The position numbers and the translations under genes are program-made. The notes beneath the pieces were generated by a model. The model made no database searches. It was given only the letters and a program-made list of their open reading frames with translations, and had not been told where the DNA came from. From positions 1,488,001 through 1,552,000 of the forward strand of contig CAWGLZ010000006.1 in assembly GCA_963823535.1 (NCBI GenBank): a stretch of 64,000 nucleotides of DNA, in the 5' to 3' direction. Numbering within the stretch: the first letter of the stretch is position 1; each line of letters starts with the position of its first letter. Shown here piece by piece: positions 26,954-34,964 of the stretch. The stretch is from RPQJ01 sp963823535. GTDB taxonomy: Bacteria; Pseudomonadota; Gammaproteobacteria; Steroidobacterales; Steroidobacteraceae.

Positions 26954-28353
26954 TGCGTCACGCCGAGGCGTCCGTCCCTCCGTCGGAGGAGATGGAGTTC
27001 GTCGACGCGCGCGTCACCCCGACGGGCAGCCTCGAGAATCTCTCCCAGCAGGAGGTCGACCGCCTGCTCGACTCCTCGCGCGGCGGCCTCTACGACCTGT
27101 ACCGCCGCTGCTCGCTCGCCGTGCTCAACAGCGGAGGCGAGACCGACGACGCGCGCGCGATCTTCGAGCGCTACGCCGACTTCGACATCCAGATCGCCCG
27201 CAAGGCCTGGGGCATCAAGCTCGAGCTGCGCAACGCCCCGGCCAGCGCGTTCGTCGACGGGCGCATGATCCGCGGCATCCAGGAACACCTCTTCGCCGTG
27301 CTGCGCGACATCCTCTACATCCACGGCGAGGTGTACGAGCACGGCAGCATCGAACTCGTCGAGCCGGAAGGCATCACCAACGCGGTCTACCGGATCCTGC
27401 GCAACGCCGGGTTGCTGCGTCCGCGCGTGCGGCCGGACATCGTGGTCTGCTGGGGCGGGCACTCGATCAGCCGGGAGGAGTACGACTATACGAAGCGTGT
27501 CGGGTACGAGATCGGGCTGCGCGGCCTGAACGTCTGCACGGGCTGCGGACCCGGCGCGATGAAAGGCCCGATGAAGGGGGCCACGATCGGGCACTCCAAG
27601 CAGCGGATCCGGGACGGTCGCTACATCGGCCTGACCGAGCCGGGCATCGTCGCGGCAGAACCGCCGAACGCCATCGTCAACCAGCTGGTCATCCTGCCCG
27701 ACATCGAGAAGCGCCTCGAGGCGTTCGTGCGTACCGGCCACGGCATCGTGGTGTTCCCGGGCGGCGCCGGCACGGCCGAGGAGATCCTCTATCTGCTCGG
27801 CATCCTGCTGCATCCCGACAACGAGCGGCAGCCCTTCCCGGTGGTCTTCACGGGCCCCGCGGACAGCGCAGACTACTTCCGGCAGATCGACGAGTTCCTG
27901 GTGACCACGCTCGGGGACGTCGCCCGGCAGTGCTACCGCATCGTGCTGGACGACCCGGCGGAGGTGGCGCGCGAGATGCAGCGCGGCATGGACGCGGTGC
28001 GCGAGTATCGGCGCCGGGAGAGCGACGCGTACAACTTCAACTGGCTGCTCGGCGTCCCGCACGACCTGCAGCAGCCTTTCGAGCCCAGCCATGAAGCCAT
28101 GGCGTCGCTCGAGATCCGCCGCGACATGCCGCCGCATCGGCTTGCGGCCGAGCTGCGGCGCGCCTTTTCCGGCATCGTCGCCGGCAACGTGAAGGAGAAC
28201 GGCATCCGCCTGATCGAGGAGCGCGGACCGTTCGAGATCCACGGCGACCGCGAGCTGATGAGGCCCCTCGATGCCCTGCTGTCGTCCTTCGCCCGCCAGC
28301 GCCGCATGAAGATCGCCGGCGACTACCGTCCCTGCTATCGCGTCGTCACCTGA
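26950..28353 (+). CDS. ppnN: Pyrimidine/purine nucleotide 5'-monophosphate nucleosidase
   Basis: A 467-residue cytosolic enzyme of the YgdH/PpnN family, which splits nucleoside monophosphates into base and ribose phosphate and is controlled by (p)ppGpp in E. coli. The lysine-decarboxylase-like fold shows VCWGGHSISREEYDYTKRVG, the CTGCGPGAMKGPMKGA loop and the phosphate-binding PGGAGTAEEILYLLG (about residues 274-288). N- and C-terminal flanking domains are present (E. coli protein: 454 residues). The ATG at 26950 overlaps the transpeptidase stop; a second ATG follows directly at 26953. Confidence 0.93.
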   Translation: MMRHAEASVPPSEEMEFVDARVTPTGSLENLSQQEVDRLLDSSRGGLYDLYRRCSLAVLNSGGETDDARAIFERYADFDIQIARKAWGIKLELRNAPASAFVDGRMIRGIQEHLFAVLRDILYIHGEVYEHGSIELVEPEGITNAVYRILRNAGLLRPRVRPDIVVCWGGHSISREEYDYTKRVGYEIGLRGLNVCTGCGPGAMKGPMKGATIGHSKQRIRDGRYIGLTEPGIVAAEPPNAIVNQLVILPDIEKRLEAFVRTGHGIVVFPGGAGTAEEILYLLGILLHPDNERQPFPVVFTGPADSADYFRQIDEFLVTTLGDVARQCYRIVLDDPAEVAREMQRGMDAVREYRRRESDAYNFNWLLGVPHDLQQPFEPSHEAMASLEIRRDMPPHRLAAELRRAFSGIVAGNVKENGIRLIEERGPFEIHGDRELMRPLDALLSSFARQRRMKIAGDYRPCYRVVT

Positions 28354-28429
28354 GCCGCGTCATTTGTGACCCAGTACCGGACGGGCGGCCGGTGCTGCCG
28401 TAGCTTTGGGGCAGGCAAGCGGTAGACCC

Positions 28430-28687
28430 ATGAACGAACAGAAAGACGTAGCCGTTGAACCAAGGCCGGCGGGCGCCGGCGACAACACGCCTGCCGACGT
28501 CCGCAAGCCCAAGTTCGGTGCGGCCTCGGAGGGCTGGGAGGCCTACAACACCTGGCTCGACCGGGTGCGGCAGCAGGGTGGTGCCCCGACGTCGCGGCAG
28601 GCCGTGATTTCCAAGGCGCTCTACAGCCTGTCGAGCTACAAGAACTGGGCCGACAAGGCCCGCGGTGCCTTCGACGAAGGCAAGTGA
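28430..28687 (+). CDS. Small hypothetical protein (85 residues)
   Basis: I do not recognise this protein. It is hydrophilic, without signal peptide or membrane segment. The first 30 residues are rich in Glu, Pro, Ala and Asp and look disordered; the rest (GWEAYNTWLDRVRQQGG then QAVISKALYSLSSYKNWADK) is predicted to form helices with several Trp and Tyr. The start ATG at 28430 is chosen because an earlier in-frame start at 28406 has no family support. It follows ppnN by 76 bases and precedes a small membrane-protein gene. Coding is supported by the codon-position GC pattern only. Confidence 0.6.
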   Translation: MNEQKDVAVEPRPAGAGDNTPADVRKPKFGAASEGWEAYNTWLDRVRQQGGAPTSRQAVISKALYSLSSYKNWADKARGAFDEGK

Positions 28688-28760
28688 GCAGAGCGGCGCC
28701 AGAATATATGTGTGCGCCTGCGTTGATGGATTTTACTTAACGCAGAGCTGATCTCCCCGC

Positions 28761-28925
28761 ATGGAATGGCTTCTCAAGTGGCTGGACGACCTCGACGACA
28801 TGCTCGCAGTCGCGAGGCTGCAGGTGGGCCCCGTGGTCGTCACGCTGGTACTGTTGCTCGCCTTCGTGGCGATCGTCGGCACGATCTTCGTGCTCGGTCC
28901 CGCCGAGCTACTCGCCTCGCCGTGA
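28761..28925 (+). CDS. Small single-pass membrane protein (54 residues)
   Basis: An open frame of 54 codons from ATG 28761 to TGA 28923-28925. The product starts MEWLLKWLDDLDDMLAVARL, an amphipathic acidic helix, followed by a hydrophobic segment of about 25 residues (VGPVVVTLVLLLAFVAIVG and onward) and a short tail GPAELLASP. This is a typical small inner-membrane protein layout. No strong ribosome binding site is visible. The AT-rich stretch at 28700-28750 upstream may hold a promoter. Function unknown. Confidence 0.5.
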   Translation: MEWLLKWLDDLDDMLAVARLQVGPVVVTLVLLLAFVAIVGTIFVLGPAELLASP

Positions 28926-28969
28926 GATGCGCCCCGGGGCCGGCGCCCCGGGGGCCGGGCGGCGAGCCG

Positions 28970-29596
28970 TCAGCGCACCGACGGGTTGAGGCTGTAGGTG
29001 CCCGTGAGCCGTGCCTCGGCGAGGATGTGGCCGGCGATCGCGTCGCGCACCTGCGGCCCGGTGAACGCCCCGTCCACCGGACAGCGCTCGAGATCGGTCG
29101 CGTACAGCACGAAGTGGTAGTGATGCAGGCGCTCGTCGTTCCACGGCGGGCAGGGCCCGTCGTAGCCGAAGTACTGGCCGCCCATCCCGGCATCGCCGGC
29201 AAACCACGACGTGTAGTCGTTCAGTCCCTGGCGTGATCCCGCCGGTCCTGCCGGCGACTGCTTGCCGCGCGCCACGATGCCGTCGGAGCAGGCACCCGCC
29301 GCAATCTCGGCCACGTCCGGCGGGATGTCCACCATGACCCAGTGCTGGAAGTCGGCGCGCGGCAGGCTCGCGGGCACGACGCGCCCTTCCTTGTTCACGT
29401 CGTCGGCGCGCGTCGGTACGTCGGTGTCGACGCAGAGCAGCACCAGTGACCGGGCGTCGGACGGCACGCCTGTCCACCGCAGGTGCGGATTCCGATTGGG
29501 TCCCAGCCGCAGGTGCTGCGCGACGTCCGGGATCCCGAAGGCGAATTCACCGGGAATGCGCTGCTCGTGGCCGAAGCTCGAGGACATGAGTTGCAT
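28970..29596 (-). CDS. YbhB/YbcL family Raf-kinase-inhibitor-like (PEBP) protein
   Basis: A 208-residue protein of the phosphatidylethanolamine-binding-protein fold. Family segments are NPHLRWTGVPSDARSLVLLC, the CVDTDVPTRADDV loop (equivalent to the DPDAP motif), HWVMVDIPPDV, and the ligand-pocket GPCPPWNDERLHHYHFVLYA. The start ATG at 29596 has GGAGA 5 bases upstream; the longer frame beyond it is antisense to the next gene and is not used. No signal peptide, so cytosolic. Bacterial members have no settled role. It is divergent from an alpha/beta hydrolase gene. Confidence 0.88.
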   Translation of the reverse strand: MQLMSSSFGHEQRIPGEFAFGIPDVAQHLRLGPNRNPHLRWTGVPSDARSLVLLCVDTDVPTRADDVNKEGRVVPASLPRADFQHWVMVDIPPDVAEIAAGACSDGIVARGKQSPAGPAGSRQGLNDYTSWFAGDAGMGGQYFGYDGPCPPWNDERLHHYHFVLYATDLERCPVDGAFTGPQVRDAIAGHILAEARLTGTYSLNPSVR

Positions 29597-29669
29597 GGCG
29601 GTCTCCTGTCGTCGGTGGGATGCTTGGTCAATTCTGGCACACTGCCGCTCGACCATCCCGGAGGTTCGC

Positions 29670-30331
29670 TTGCAGGAGTTCCGTGCACCGGTGCCGGAGC
29701 CGGCCGTCATCGCCGGTCCCGCAGGGCCGCTCGAGGCGCGCGTCGAGGACCCGTCGCCGGGCCTCGCGCCCCCGATCGTCGGCGTCGTCTGCCATCCGCA
29801 TCCCCTGTACGGCGGGACGATGCAGAACAAGGTCGTGCACACGCTCGCCCGCGCCATGCAGCAGCAGGGTGCGGCCACGGTGCGCTTCAATTTCCGCGGC
29901 GTCGGCCGGAGCGAGGGCCGCTACGATGCAGGCCCGGGTGAACTCGAGGATGCGCTGGCGGCCTGCGCCTGGGCGCGCCGCCGCTGGAATTGCGACGCGC
30001 TGTGGCTGGCGGGCTTTTCCTTCGGTGCGGCCGTGGCGCTCGCAGGCCGCCGCGGCGGTGGGTCCACGCGCACTGGTGACGGTCGCACCACCGGTCGGGC
30101 GGCTCATCGTCGATCCGGTGCAGGCGGCCGGACTGTCCCTGGCTGGTCGTGCAGGGCGACCAGGACGAACTGGTCGATTGTGCGACGGTGCGCGGGTGGG
30201 GCGCGGCGTTCGACGAGCCGCCGCAGATGCTCGTCCTCGAAGGCGCGGAGCACTTCTTCCACGGGCGGCTCGGCGAGCTGCGCGCGGCGGTGATGGAGTT
30301 TCTGTCGGGGCCCGGGGCCCCCGGTCACTGA
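29670..30331 (+). pseudogene. Alpha/beta hydrolase (COG2945-like) broken by two +1 frame shifts
   Basis: The start is a TTG at 29670 with GGAGG 5 bases upstream. Frame 1 encodes the family segments VCHPHPLYGGTMQNKVVHTL, RFNFRGVGRSEGRY and the nucleophile elbow LAGFSFGAAVAL. Near 30040-30050 the similarity moves by +1 to ALVTVAPPVGRLIVDPVQAA, and near 30131-30137 by +1 again to PWLVVQGDQDELVD, ending with LVLEGAEHFFHGRLGELR that holds the catalytic His. With both shifts corrected the protein would be a complete hydrolase of about 220 residues. Two extra bases in 100 could be sequencing errors or real decay. No frame reads through as it stands. Confidence 0.8.
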
Positions 30332-30380
30332 GGGCGATCCCGCGGGAGACGGGATGGACGGGCGCCGGGGAGAAGTGAAT

Positions 30381-30405
30381 CCGGGGCGGCGCAGCGCCGC
30401 CCCGG
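30381..30405. terminator. Strong GC hairpin between convergent genes, no T-run
   Basis: CCGGGGCGGCG, loop CAG, CGCCGCCCCGG: an 11-bp perfect stem between the ends of the hydrolase (plus) and HU (minus) genes. It may stop transcription from either side, but neither strand has a T-tract after it. Confidence 0.4.
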
Positions 30406-30422
30406 CGGAAAACTGCGTCGGC

Positions 30423-30734
30423 TCAGTTCACCATGCCCTTGAGGTTCTTGAGCGGCATCACGCGGACTTTCTTGCTGGCCGGCTTGGCCTTGAAGATCAT
30501 CTTGTCGCCCGTGAACGGGTTGACGCCCTCGCGCGCCTTGGTGGCAGGCTTCTTGACGACCTTCATCTTGGCGAGACCCGGCAGCGTGAACATGCCGTTG
30601 CTCTTGAGGCTCTTCTTGATCACGGTATTGAGCGAGTCGAACACGGCACTGACCTGCTTCTTGGGCAGCCCGGTGTCCTTGGAGATTGCCGCAAGGATGT
30701 CGGACTTGGTCGGTGCAGAACTCTTCTTGGCCAT
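30423..30734 (-). CDS. HU/IHF-family DNA-binding protein
   Basis: A 103-residue basic nucleoid protein. The N-terminal helices (SDILAAISKDTGLPKKQVSA, VFDSLNTVIKKSL) and the beta-arm region GVNPFTGDKMIFKAKPASKK match the HU fold, with a short Lys/Ser-rich start (MAKKSSAPTK) that ordinary HU lacks. It has an AGGAGA ribosome binding site 5 bases before the ATG. It is transcribed alone from a 120-base upstream region with AT-rich stretches. Its basic N-terminus differs from HupA/HupB, so it is likely a divergent HU paralogue. Confidence 0.9.
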   Translation of the reverse strand: MAKKSSAPTKSDILAAISKDTGLPKKQVSAVFDSLNTVIKKSLKSNGMFTLPGLAKMKVVKKPATKAREGVNPFTGDKMIFKAKPASKKVRVMPLKNLKGMVN

Positions 30735-30855
30735 TTAAGTCTCCTGTGGATGGATCGCGGGCCGCTGGCCCCGTTAAATCATTAGCGCGCGGAAAATAAC
30801 ACAAGATCGCAGGGTGTTTAAACGCTCGCGAGCCTTTTTTTTCAGGCCCGGAGCT

Positions 30856-31353
30856 TCATCCGGCAACGAACTCCCGCTTGAACTGCACCGAGTACTGCCC
30901 CGGCTGGTCGCGTGGCGAGGCACTGATCTCGAAGACGAGGATCTCGGTGCTGCTGATCCCGACCTCGCCGATGAAGTAGACCGACGAACCCTCCGTGATG
31001 CGGCGTATCTCGAGGTCCTTGAGCTGTCCATTGAGGTTGTAGGCCCTCGCGGTGACGGTGCCGTCCACCGGCGTGGTGCGCCCGTCCGCGCCCTTGCGCA
31101 GCATCGACACGTTCAGGAGCACGCGATTCGCGCTGCGCTCGATCCCGTATGCCCGGGCCACGTCGGCGGTGAGCTCGTCGGTGCGCACGGCATTGAAGTG
31201 CACCTGGAAGTCGCCGAACTCCTGGAAGCTCGGCTCGCTCGGGGGCGCCATGCGTGCCTGTCCCGGTTCGGGGCCACCCCCCTCGCAGCCGGCGGCGACG
31301 AGCAGGGCGCAGGCGAGGACCCAGTGGAAATAATGTACCGCGCGACGGTTCAT
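30856..31353 (-). CDS. DUF4426 lipoprotein
   Basis: A 165-residue predicted lipoprotein: signal segment FHWVLACALLVAAGC with lipobox Cys at residue 23. The mature part has the DUF4426 signature EFGDFQVHFNAVRTDELT followed by VARAYGIERSANRVLLNVSM and ends in an antiparallel beta pattern. The family occurs in gammaproteobacteria near the yggT-proC-pilT region, as here; the function is unknown. It is 81 bases downstream of yggU and is probably transcribed with or after that operon. Confidence 0.88.
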   Translation of the reverse strand: MNRRAVHYFHWVLACALLVAAGCEGGGPEPGQARMAPPSEPSFQEFGDFQVHFNAVRTDELTADVARAYGIERSANRVLLNVSMLRKGADGRTTPVDGTVTARAYNLNGQLKDLEIRRITEGSSVYFIGEVGISSTEILVFEISASPRDQPGQYSVQFKREFVAG

Positions 31354-31434
31354 CGTGCTGTCCCCCTGTGTTTCCGTCCTTTCGCCCTCTCACTATAGTC
31401 CAACGCCTGCCGCAATGCCGATCGCGGCGCCGCG

Positions 31435-31731
31435 TCAATCGCAGCCGAGCAGCGCCTGCATCGGCGCCGGGACCGGGCCGACGTCGTGGACACGCACGCG
31501 CTTGTCGCGCCCGCCGAGGCCGTGTTCGATCACGACGCTCGCACGCGGGACCGAGAAGGCCCGCGCCAGGAAGTCCACCAGCGCCAGGTTCGCACGACCG
31601 TCCACGGGCGGTGCCTGCAGGCGCACGCGCAGGCGCCCGCCGTGCAGGCCGGCGAGTTCGCTGCGCGAGGCACGTGGCTGGACGCGGACCTCGATCACGA
31701 GGTCGGCTCCGTCGCGGCGCCCGGCGGGCAC
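31435..31731 (-). CDS. yggU: DUF167 (YggU) family protein
   Basis: A 98-residue cytosolic protein with the DUF167 layout: LVIEVRVQPRASRSELAGLH, then RLRVRLQAPPVDGRANLALV and a C-terminal VVIEHGLGGRDKRVRV. It is the last gene of yggS-proC-yggT-yggU, 10 bases after yggT. Family members are small alpha/beta proteins without an established function. Confidence 0.92.
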   Translation of the reverse strand: MPAGRRDGADLVIEVRVQPRASRSELAGLHGGRLRVRLQAPPVDGRANLALVDFLARAFSVPRASVVIEHGLGGRDKRVRVHDVGPVPAPMQALLGCD

Positions 31732-31741
31732 GTCCCGTGCC

Positions 31742-32272
31742 TCAGCGCAGCAGGATCTGCAGCGCCTGGAGGCCGATCAGCACGAACAGCGCCGAGAAGT
31801 CCAGGCCGGCGATCGGCGGGATGACGCGTCGGAACGGGCGCAGCAGGGGTTCGCACAGCCGGTCGAGCAGTCGCGTGGCCGGATTGTAGGTGCCGGGTGC
31901 CACCCAGCTCATGAGCGCGTAGAGCAGCACGGCCACGAAATAGAACTGCAGTACCGTCCGCGCGAGATCGTGGAAGGTATGAACGAGGACCGGCAGCGCC
32001 GCGAACCCGCCGCCGGCAACCAGGCGCAGGGCGGTGGTCGCGGCGAACTGCACGAGCAGCAGGGCAACCATCGATGCCACGTCCACGCGGCCTGCGGGCC
32101 TGAACACCTTGCGCAGCGGCAGCACGATGGGATCGGTGAACTGCAGGACGGCCTGCCCGATCGGATTGCGGAAATCGGCGCGGACCAGCGGCATCAGCAA
32201 CCGGAGCAGAAAGGCGATCACGACCAGCGTGAACAGTGCGTGGAGGATGAAGAGCAGTGCTGCCATGGTCAT
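31742..32272 (-). CDS. yggT: YggT family integral membrane protein
   Basis: A 176-residue protein with two copies of the YggT domain, each a hydrophobic segment followed by a Pro-rich loop (TDPIVLPLRKVFRPAG near residue 45 and LCEPLLRPFRRVIPPIAGLD near residue 137). About four membrane segments are visible, starting with ALLFILHALFTLVVIAFLL. The start overlaps the proC stop by 4 bases. Members have been linked to osmotic stress and to cell-division membrane organisation in other bacteria; the role here is not shown. Confidence 0.92.
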   Translation of the reverse strand: MTMAALLFILHALFTLVVIAFLLRLLMPLVRADFRNPIGQAVLQFTDPIVLPLRKVFRPAGRVDVASMVALLLVQFAATTALRLVAGGGFAALPVLVHTFHDLARTVLQFYFVAVLLYALMSWVAPGTYNPATRLLDRLCEPLLRPFRRVIPPIAGLDFSALFVLIGLQALQILLR

Positions 32273-33087
32273 TGGCTACCAAACTGGTCGGCGAGCTCGG
32301 TCGAGCGGCGGGCGGCCGCCGCGATCGCCCGCCGGAAAATATCACGCATCCCCGCGTCTTCGAGCACCTCGAGGGCTGCGGCCGTGGTTCCACCCCGGGA
32401 GGTCACCTGTTCGCGAAGCACGGCGGGCGGGTCGCTGCTCCCGGCCGCCATGCGGCCGGACCCCAGCGCGGTCTGGACGGCCAGCTGCCGGGCAACCGCC
32501 CGCGGCAGTCCGAGCGCGACGCCCGCGTCCTCGATCGACTCGATCAGCAGGAAGAAGTAGGCGGGGCCGCTGCCGGACACGGCCGTGACGGCGTCCATCT
32601 GCGCCTCTTCATCGAGCCAGACGACCGGTCCCGCGGCTTCGAGCACCCGCTCCGCGGCGGCCCGCCGGTCGCCGCCCGCACGGTCGTTGGCGAAGGCCGC
32701 CGAGATTCCGGCGCCGATGAGCGCGGGGCGGTTGGGCATGGCGCGGACGATCGCAGCGTCGGGGCCGAGCCAGGCCTGCAGGTTCGCGATGCGGATTCCA
32801 GCGGCGATCGACAGCGCGACCGGGTCGTGGCCGGCGATGGCGGGCGCGACTTCGCGCGCGACGGTCGCCATGTCCTGGGGTTTCACGGCCAGAACGACGA
32901 CGTCGGCGCCGCGCGCCGCCTCGACGTTGCTCGACGTCCCGCGGATGCCGAACTCGTTGCGGAGTCGCTCGACCTGTGCGGCGACCGGGTCGGCCACCGC
33001 GATGTCGCCGGCCGGCATGCCGCGGGCGCGCAGGCCGCCGACGAGGCTGGTCGTCATGTTTCCGCCGCCGACGAAGGCAACGCGCAT
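32269..33087 (-). CDS. proC: Pyrroline-5-carboxylate reductase
   Basis: Last step of proline synthesis, NAD(P)H-dependent reduction of pyrroline-5-carboxylate. The 272-residue sequence begins MRVAFVGGGNMTTSLVGGL (dinucleotide-binding motif), has VVVLAVKPQDM in the second strand and the family signature VSGSGPAYFFLLIESIEDAG (about residues 172-191), with the catalytic-site VTSRGGTTAAALEVLE near the C-terminus. It is 16 bases downstream of yggS and overlaps yggT by 4 bases. Confidence 0.95.
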   Translation of the reverse strand: MRVAFVGGGNMTTSLVGGLRARGMPAGDIAVADPVAAQVERLRNEFGIRGTSSNVEAARGADVVVLAVKPQDMATVAREVAPAIAGHDPVALSIAAGIRIANLQAWLGPDAAIVRAMPNRPALIGAGISAAFANDRAGGDRRAAAERVLEAAGPVVWLDEEAQMDAVTAVSGSGPAYFFLLIESIEDAGVALGLPRAVARQLAVQTALGSGRMAAGSSDPPAVLREQVTSRGGTTAAALEVLEDAGMRDIFRRAIAAAARRSTELADQFGSQ

Positions 33088-33103
33088 CTTCGAGTCCTCC
33101 TGT

Positions 33104-33799
33104 TCAGTCCCGGGGTCCGAAGACCGCGGTGCCCACGCGCACGATGGTCGCGCCCTCCGCGATGGCCGCCTCGAGATCGGCGCTCATGCCCATGGACAGC
33201 GTGTCGAGCGCGTGACCGCGTTGATTGAGGTCGTCGAGCAGCCATCGCAGTCGCCGGAACGGCGCGCGCTGCACCGCCTCGTCCCCGGCGGGCGGCGGGA
33301 TGCACATCAGCCCGCGCAGCCGCAGGCGCGCGAGGCCGGCCACGAACCCGGCGAGCCGCGGCAGCTCGTCCGGCAGGACACCGCCCTTGCCCGGTTCGTC
33401 ACCGAGCCTGACCTGCAGCAGCACCTCGAGAGGCGGGGCGTGGTGGGGGCGCTGGGCGTCGAGCCGGGTGGCGATGCGCTCACGGTCCACCGTGTGCACC
33501 CACTGGAAGCGGCTGGCGACGTCGCGGGTCTTGTTCGACTGGAGCTGGCCGATGAAGTGCCAGGTGAGGCGCGGATCCCCGACCGCATCGATCTTGGCGA
33601 CGCCCTCGTGGACGTAGTTCTCGCCGAATTCCCGCTGTCCTGCACCGGCCACCGCCAGTATCGACTCCACGGGCTGCTGCTTGCTGACGGCCAGCAGTCT
33701 CACGGTCGCGGGATCGCGACCCGCGCGGAGCGCGGCAGAATCGATCCTCTCGCGCACGGACCTGAGTCTCTCGGGCCAGAACTGCGGAGCGGTTAACAT
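33104..33799 (-). CDS. yggS: YggS/PLPBP pyridoxal-phosphate homeostasis protein
   Basis: A 231-residue PLP-binding protein with a single alanine-racemase-like TIM barrel. The PLP lysine is Lys40 in RLLAVSKQQP; FGENYVHEG, WHFIGQLQSNK and a C-terminal LSMGMSADLEAAIAEGATIVRVG phosphate-binding segment are present (quoted separately: LSMGMSADLEAAI and TIVRVGTAVFG). It buffers free PLP and affects amino-acid metabolism in other bacteria. The ATG at 33799 is 87 bases from the divergent pilT start, the same arrangement as in Pseudomonas. Confidence 0.95.
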   Translation of the reverse strand: MLTAPQFWPERLRSVRERIDSAALRAGRDPATVRLLAVSKQQPVESILAVAGAGQREFGENYVHEGVAKIDAVGDPRLTWHFIGQLQSNKTRDVASRFQWVHTVDRERIATRLDAQRPHHAPPLEVLLQVRLGDEPGKGGVLPDELPRLAGFVAGLARLRLRGLMCIPPPAGDEAVQRAPFRRLRWLLDDLNQRGHALDTLSMGMSADLEAAIAEGATIVRVGTAVFGPRD

Positions 33800-33831
33800 A
33801 TTGGGGTCCGAGGCCCTGTTCTATACTGCGG

Positions 33832-33837
33832 TCGCCC
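33832..33837 (+). promoter_or_regulatory. Candidate -10 element for pilT
   Basis: TATACT lies 49 bases upstream of the pilT ATG in the short divergent gap with yggS. No good -35 box is found at 17 bases, so the call rests on the hexamer and position. Confidence 0.35.
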
Positions 33838-33886
33838 GAGTGAACCGTCCGGTTGCGGATCCGGTACGCGGGCTGGAGAACATCCG

Positions 33887-34927
33887 ATGGCCGTCGATAT
33901 TGCCCAGCTGCTGGCGTTCGCCGTCAAGAACAAGGCCTCCGACCTGCACTTGTCGTCGGGCGTGCCGCCGATGATCCGTGTCGACGGCGACATGAAGCGG
34001 GTCAACATGCCGCCGCTGACGCACAAGGAAGTGCACAGCATGGTGTACGACATCATGAATGACAAGCAACGGAAGGCCTACGAGGAGTTCTACGAGACCG
34101 ACTTTTCCTTCGAGATCCCCAAGCTCGCCCGCTTCCGCGTCAACGCATTCAACCAGAACCGCGGCGCCGCGGCGGTCTTCCGCAACATCCCGTCCGTGGT
34201 GCTGTCGCTCGACGACCTGAACGCCCCGAAGATCTTCAAGGACATCTCGATGCAGCCGCGCGGCCTGGTGCTGGTCACCGGACCGACCGGGTCCGGCAAG
34301 TCCACGACCCTTGCCGCGATGATCAACTACGTCAACGACAACCGGCCGGATCACATCATCACCATCGAGGACCCGATCGAGTTCGTGCACGAGTCGAAGC
34401 GCTGCCTCATCAACCAGCGCGAGGTGCACCGCGACACGCTCGGCTTCAGCGAGGCTTTGCGCTCGGCGCTGCGCGAGGATCCGGACGTGATCCTGGTCGG
34501 TGAAATGCGCGACCTGGAGACCATCCGGCTGGCGCTGACCGGCGCCGAGACGGGCCACCTCGTGTTCGGCACCCTGCACACCAGTTCGGCCGCGAAGACC
34601 ATCGACCGCATCGTGGACGTCTTTCCGGCGGCCGAGAAGGAGATGGTGCGGGCGATGCTCTCCGAATCCCTGCGCGCCGTGATCTCGCAGACGCTGCTGA
34701 AGCGCATCGGCGGCGGCCGCATCGCGGCGCACGAGATCATGATCGGCACGCCCGCGATCCGCAACCTGATCCGCGAGGGCAAGATCGCCCAGATGTACTC
34801 GTCGATCCAGACCGGACAGGCCTCGGGCATGCAGACGCTCGACCAGTGCCTGAAAGAGCTGCTGCAGAAGGGCATGATCACCAAGGAAGAGGCGCGGTTC
34901 CGCGCGCAGAACAAGGAGGATTTCTGA
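33887..34927 (+). CDS. pilT: Type IV pilus retraction ATPase PilT
   Basis: A cytoplasmic hexameric ATPase that drives pilus retraction in twitching motility. The 346-residue protein has Walker A GPTGSGKSTTLAAM (about residues 131-144), an Asp box TIEDPIEFVH, Walker B DPDVILVGEMRDLETI, and a His box GHLVFGTLHTSSA. The C-terminal AIRNLIREGK motif, needed for retraction by PilT, is intact and distinguishes it from the two ATPases that follow. The start ATG 33887 gives the family N-terminus MAVDIAQLLAFAVKNKASDLH. It is 37 bases upstream of pilU. Confidence 0.97.
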   Translation: MAVDIAQLLAFAVKNKASDLHLSSGVPPMIRVDGDMKRVNMPPLTHKEVHSMVYDIMNDKQRKAYEEFYETDFSFEIPKLARFRVNAFNQNRGAAAVFRNIPSVVLSLDDLNAPKIFKDISMQPRGLVLVTGPTGSGKSTTLAAMINYVNDNRPDHIITIEDPIEFVHESKRCLINQREVHRDTLGFSEALRSALREDPDVILVGEMRDLETIRLALTGAETGHLVFGTLHTSSAAKTIDRIVDVFPAAEKEMVRAMLSESLRAVISQTLLKRIGGGRIAAHEIMIGTPAIRNLIREGKIAQMYSSIQTGQASGMQTLDQCLKELLQKGMITKEEARFRAQNKEDF

Positions 34928-34964
34928 CCGCCGGCCGGCCACGGCCACCGGCGTAGGGAGCATC

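Noticed and set aside
30735..30855. Terminator-like GCTCGCGAGC plus T8 near 30823-30840
   Set aside because: The palindrome allows only a 3-bp stem, and no plus-strand gene ends there.
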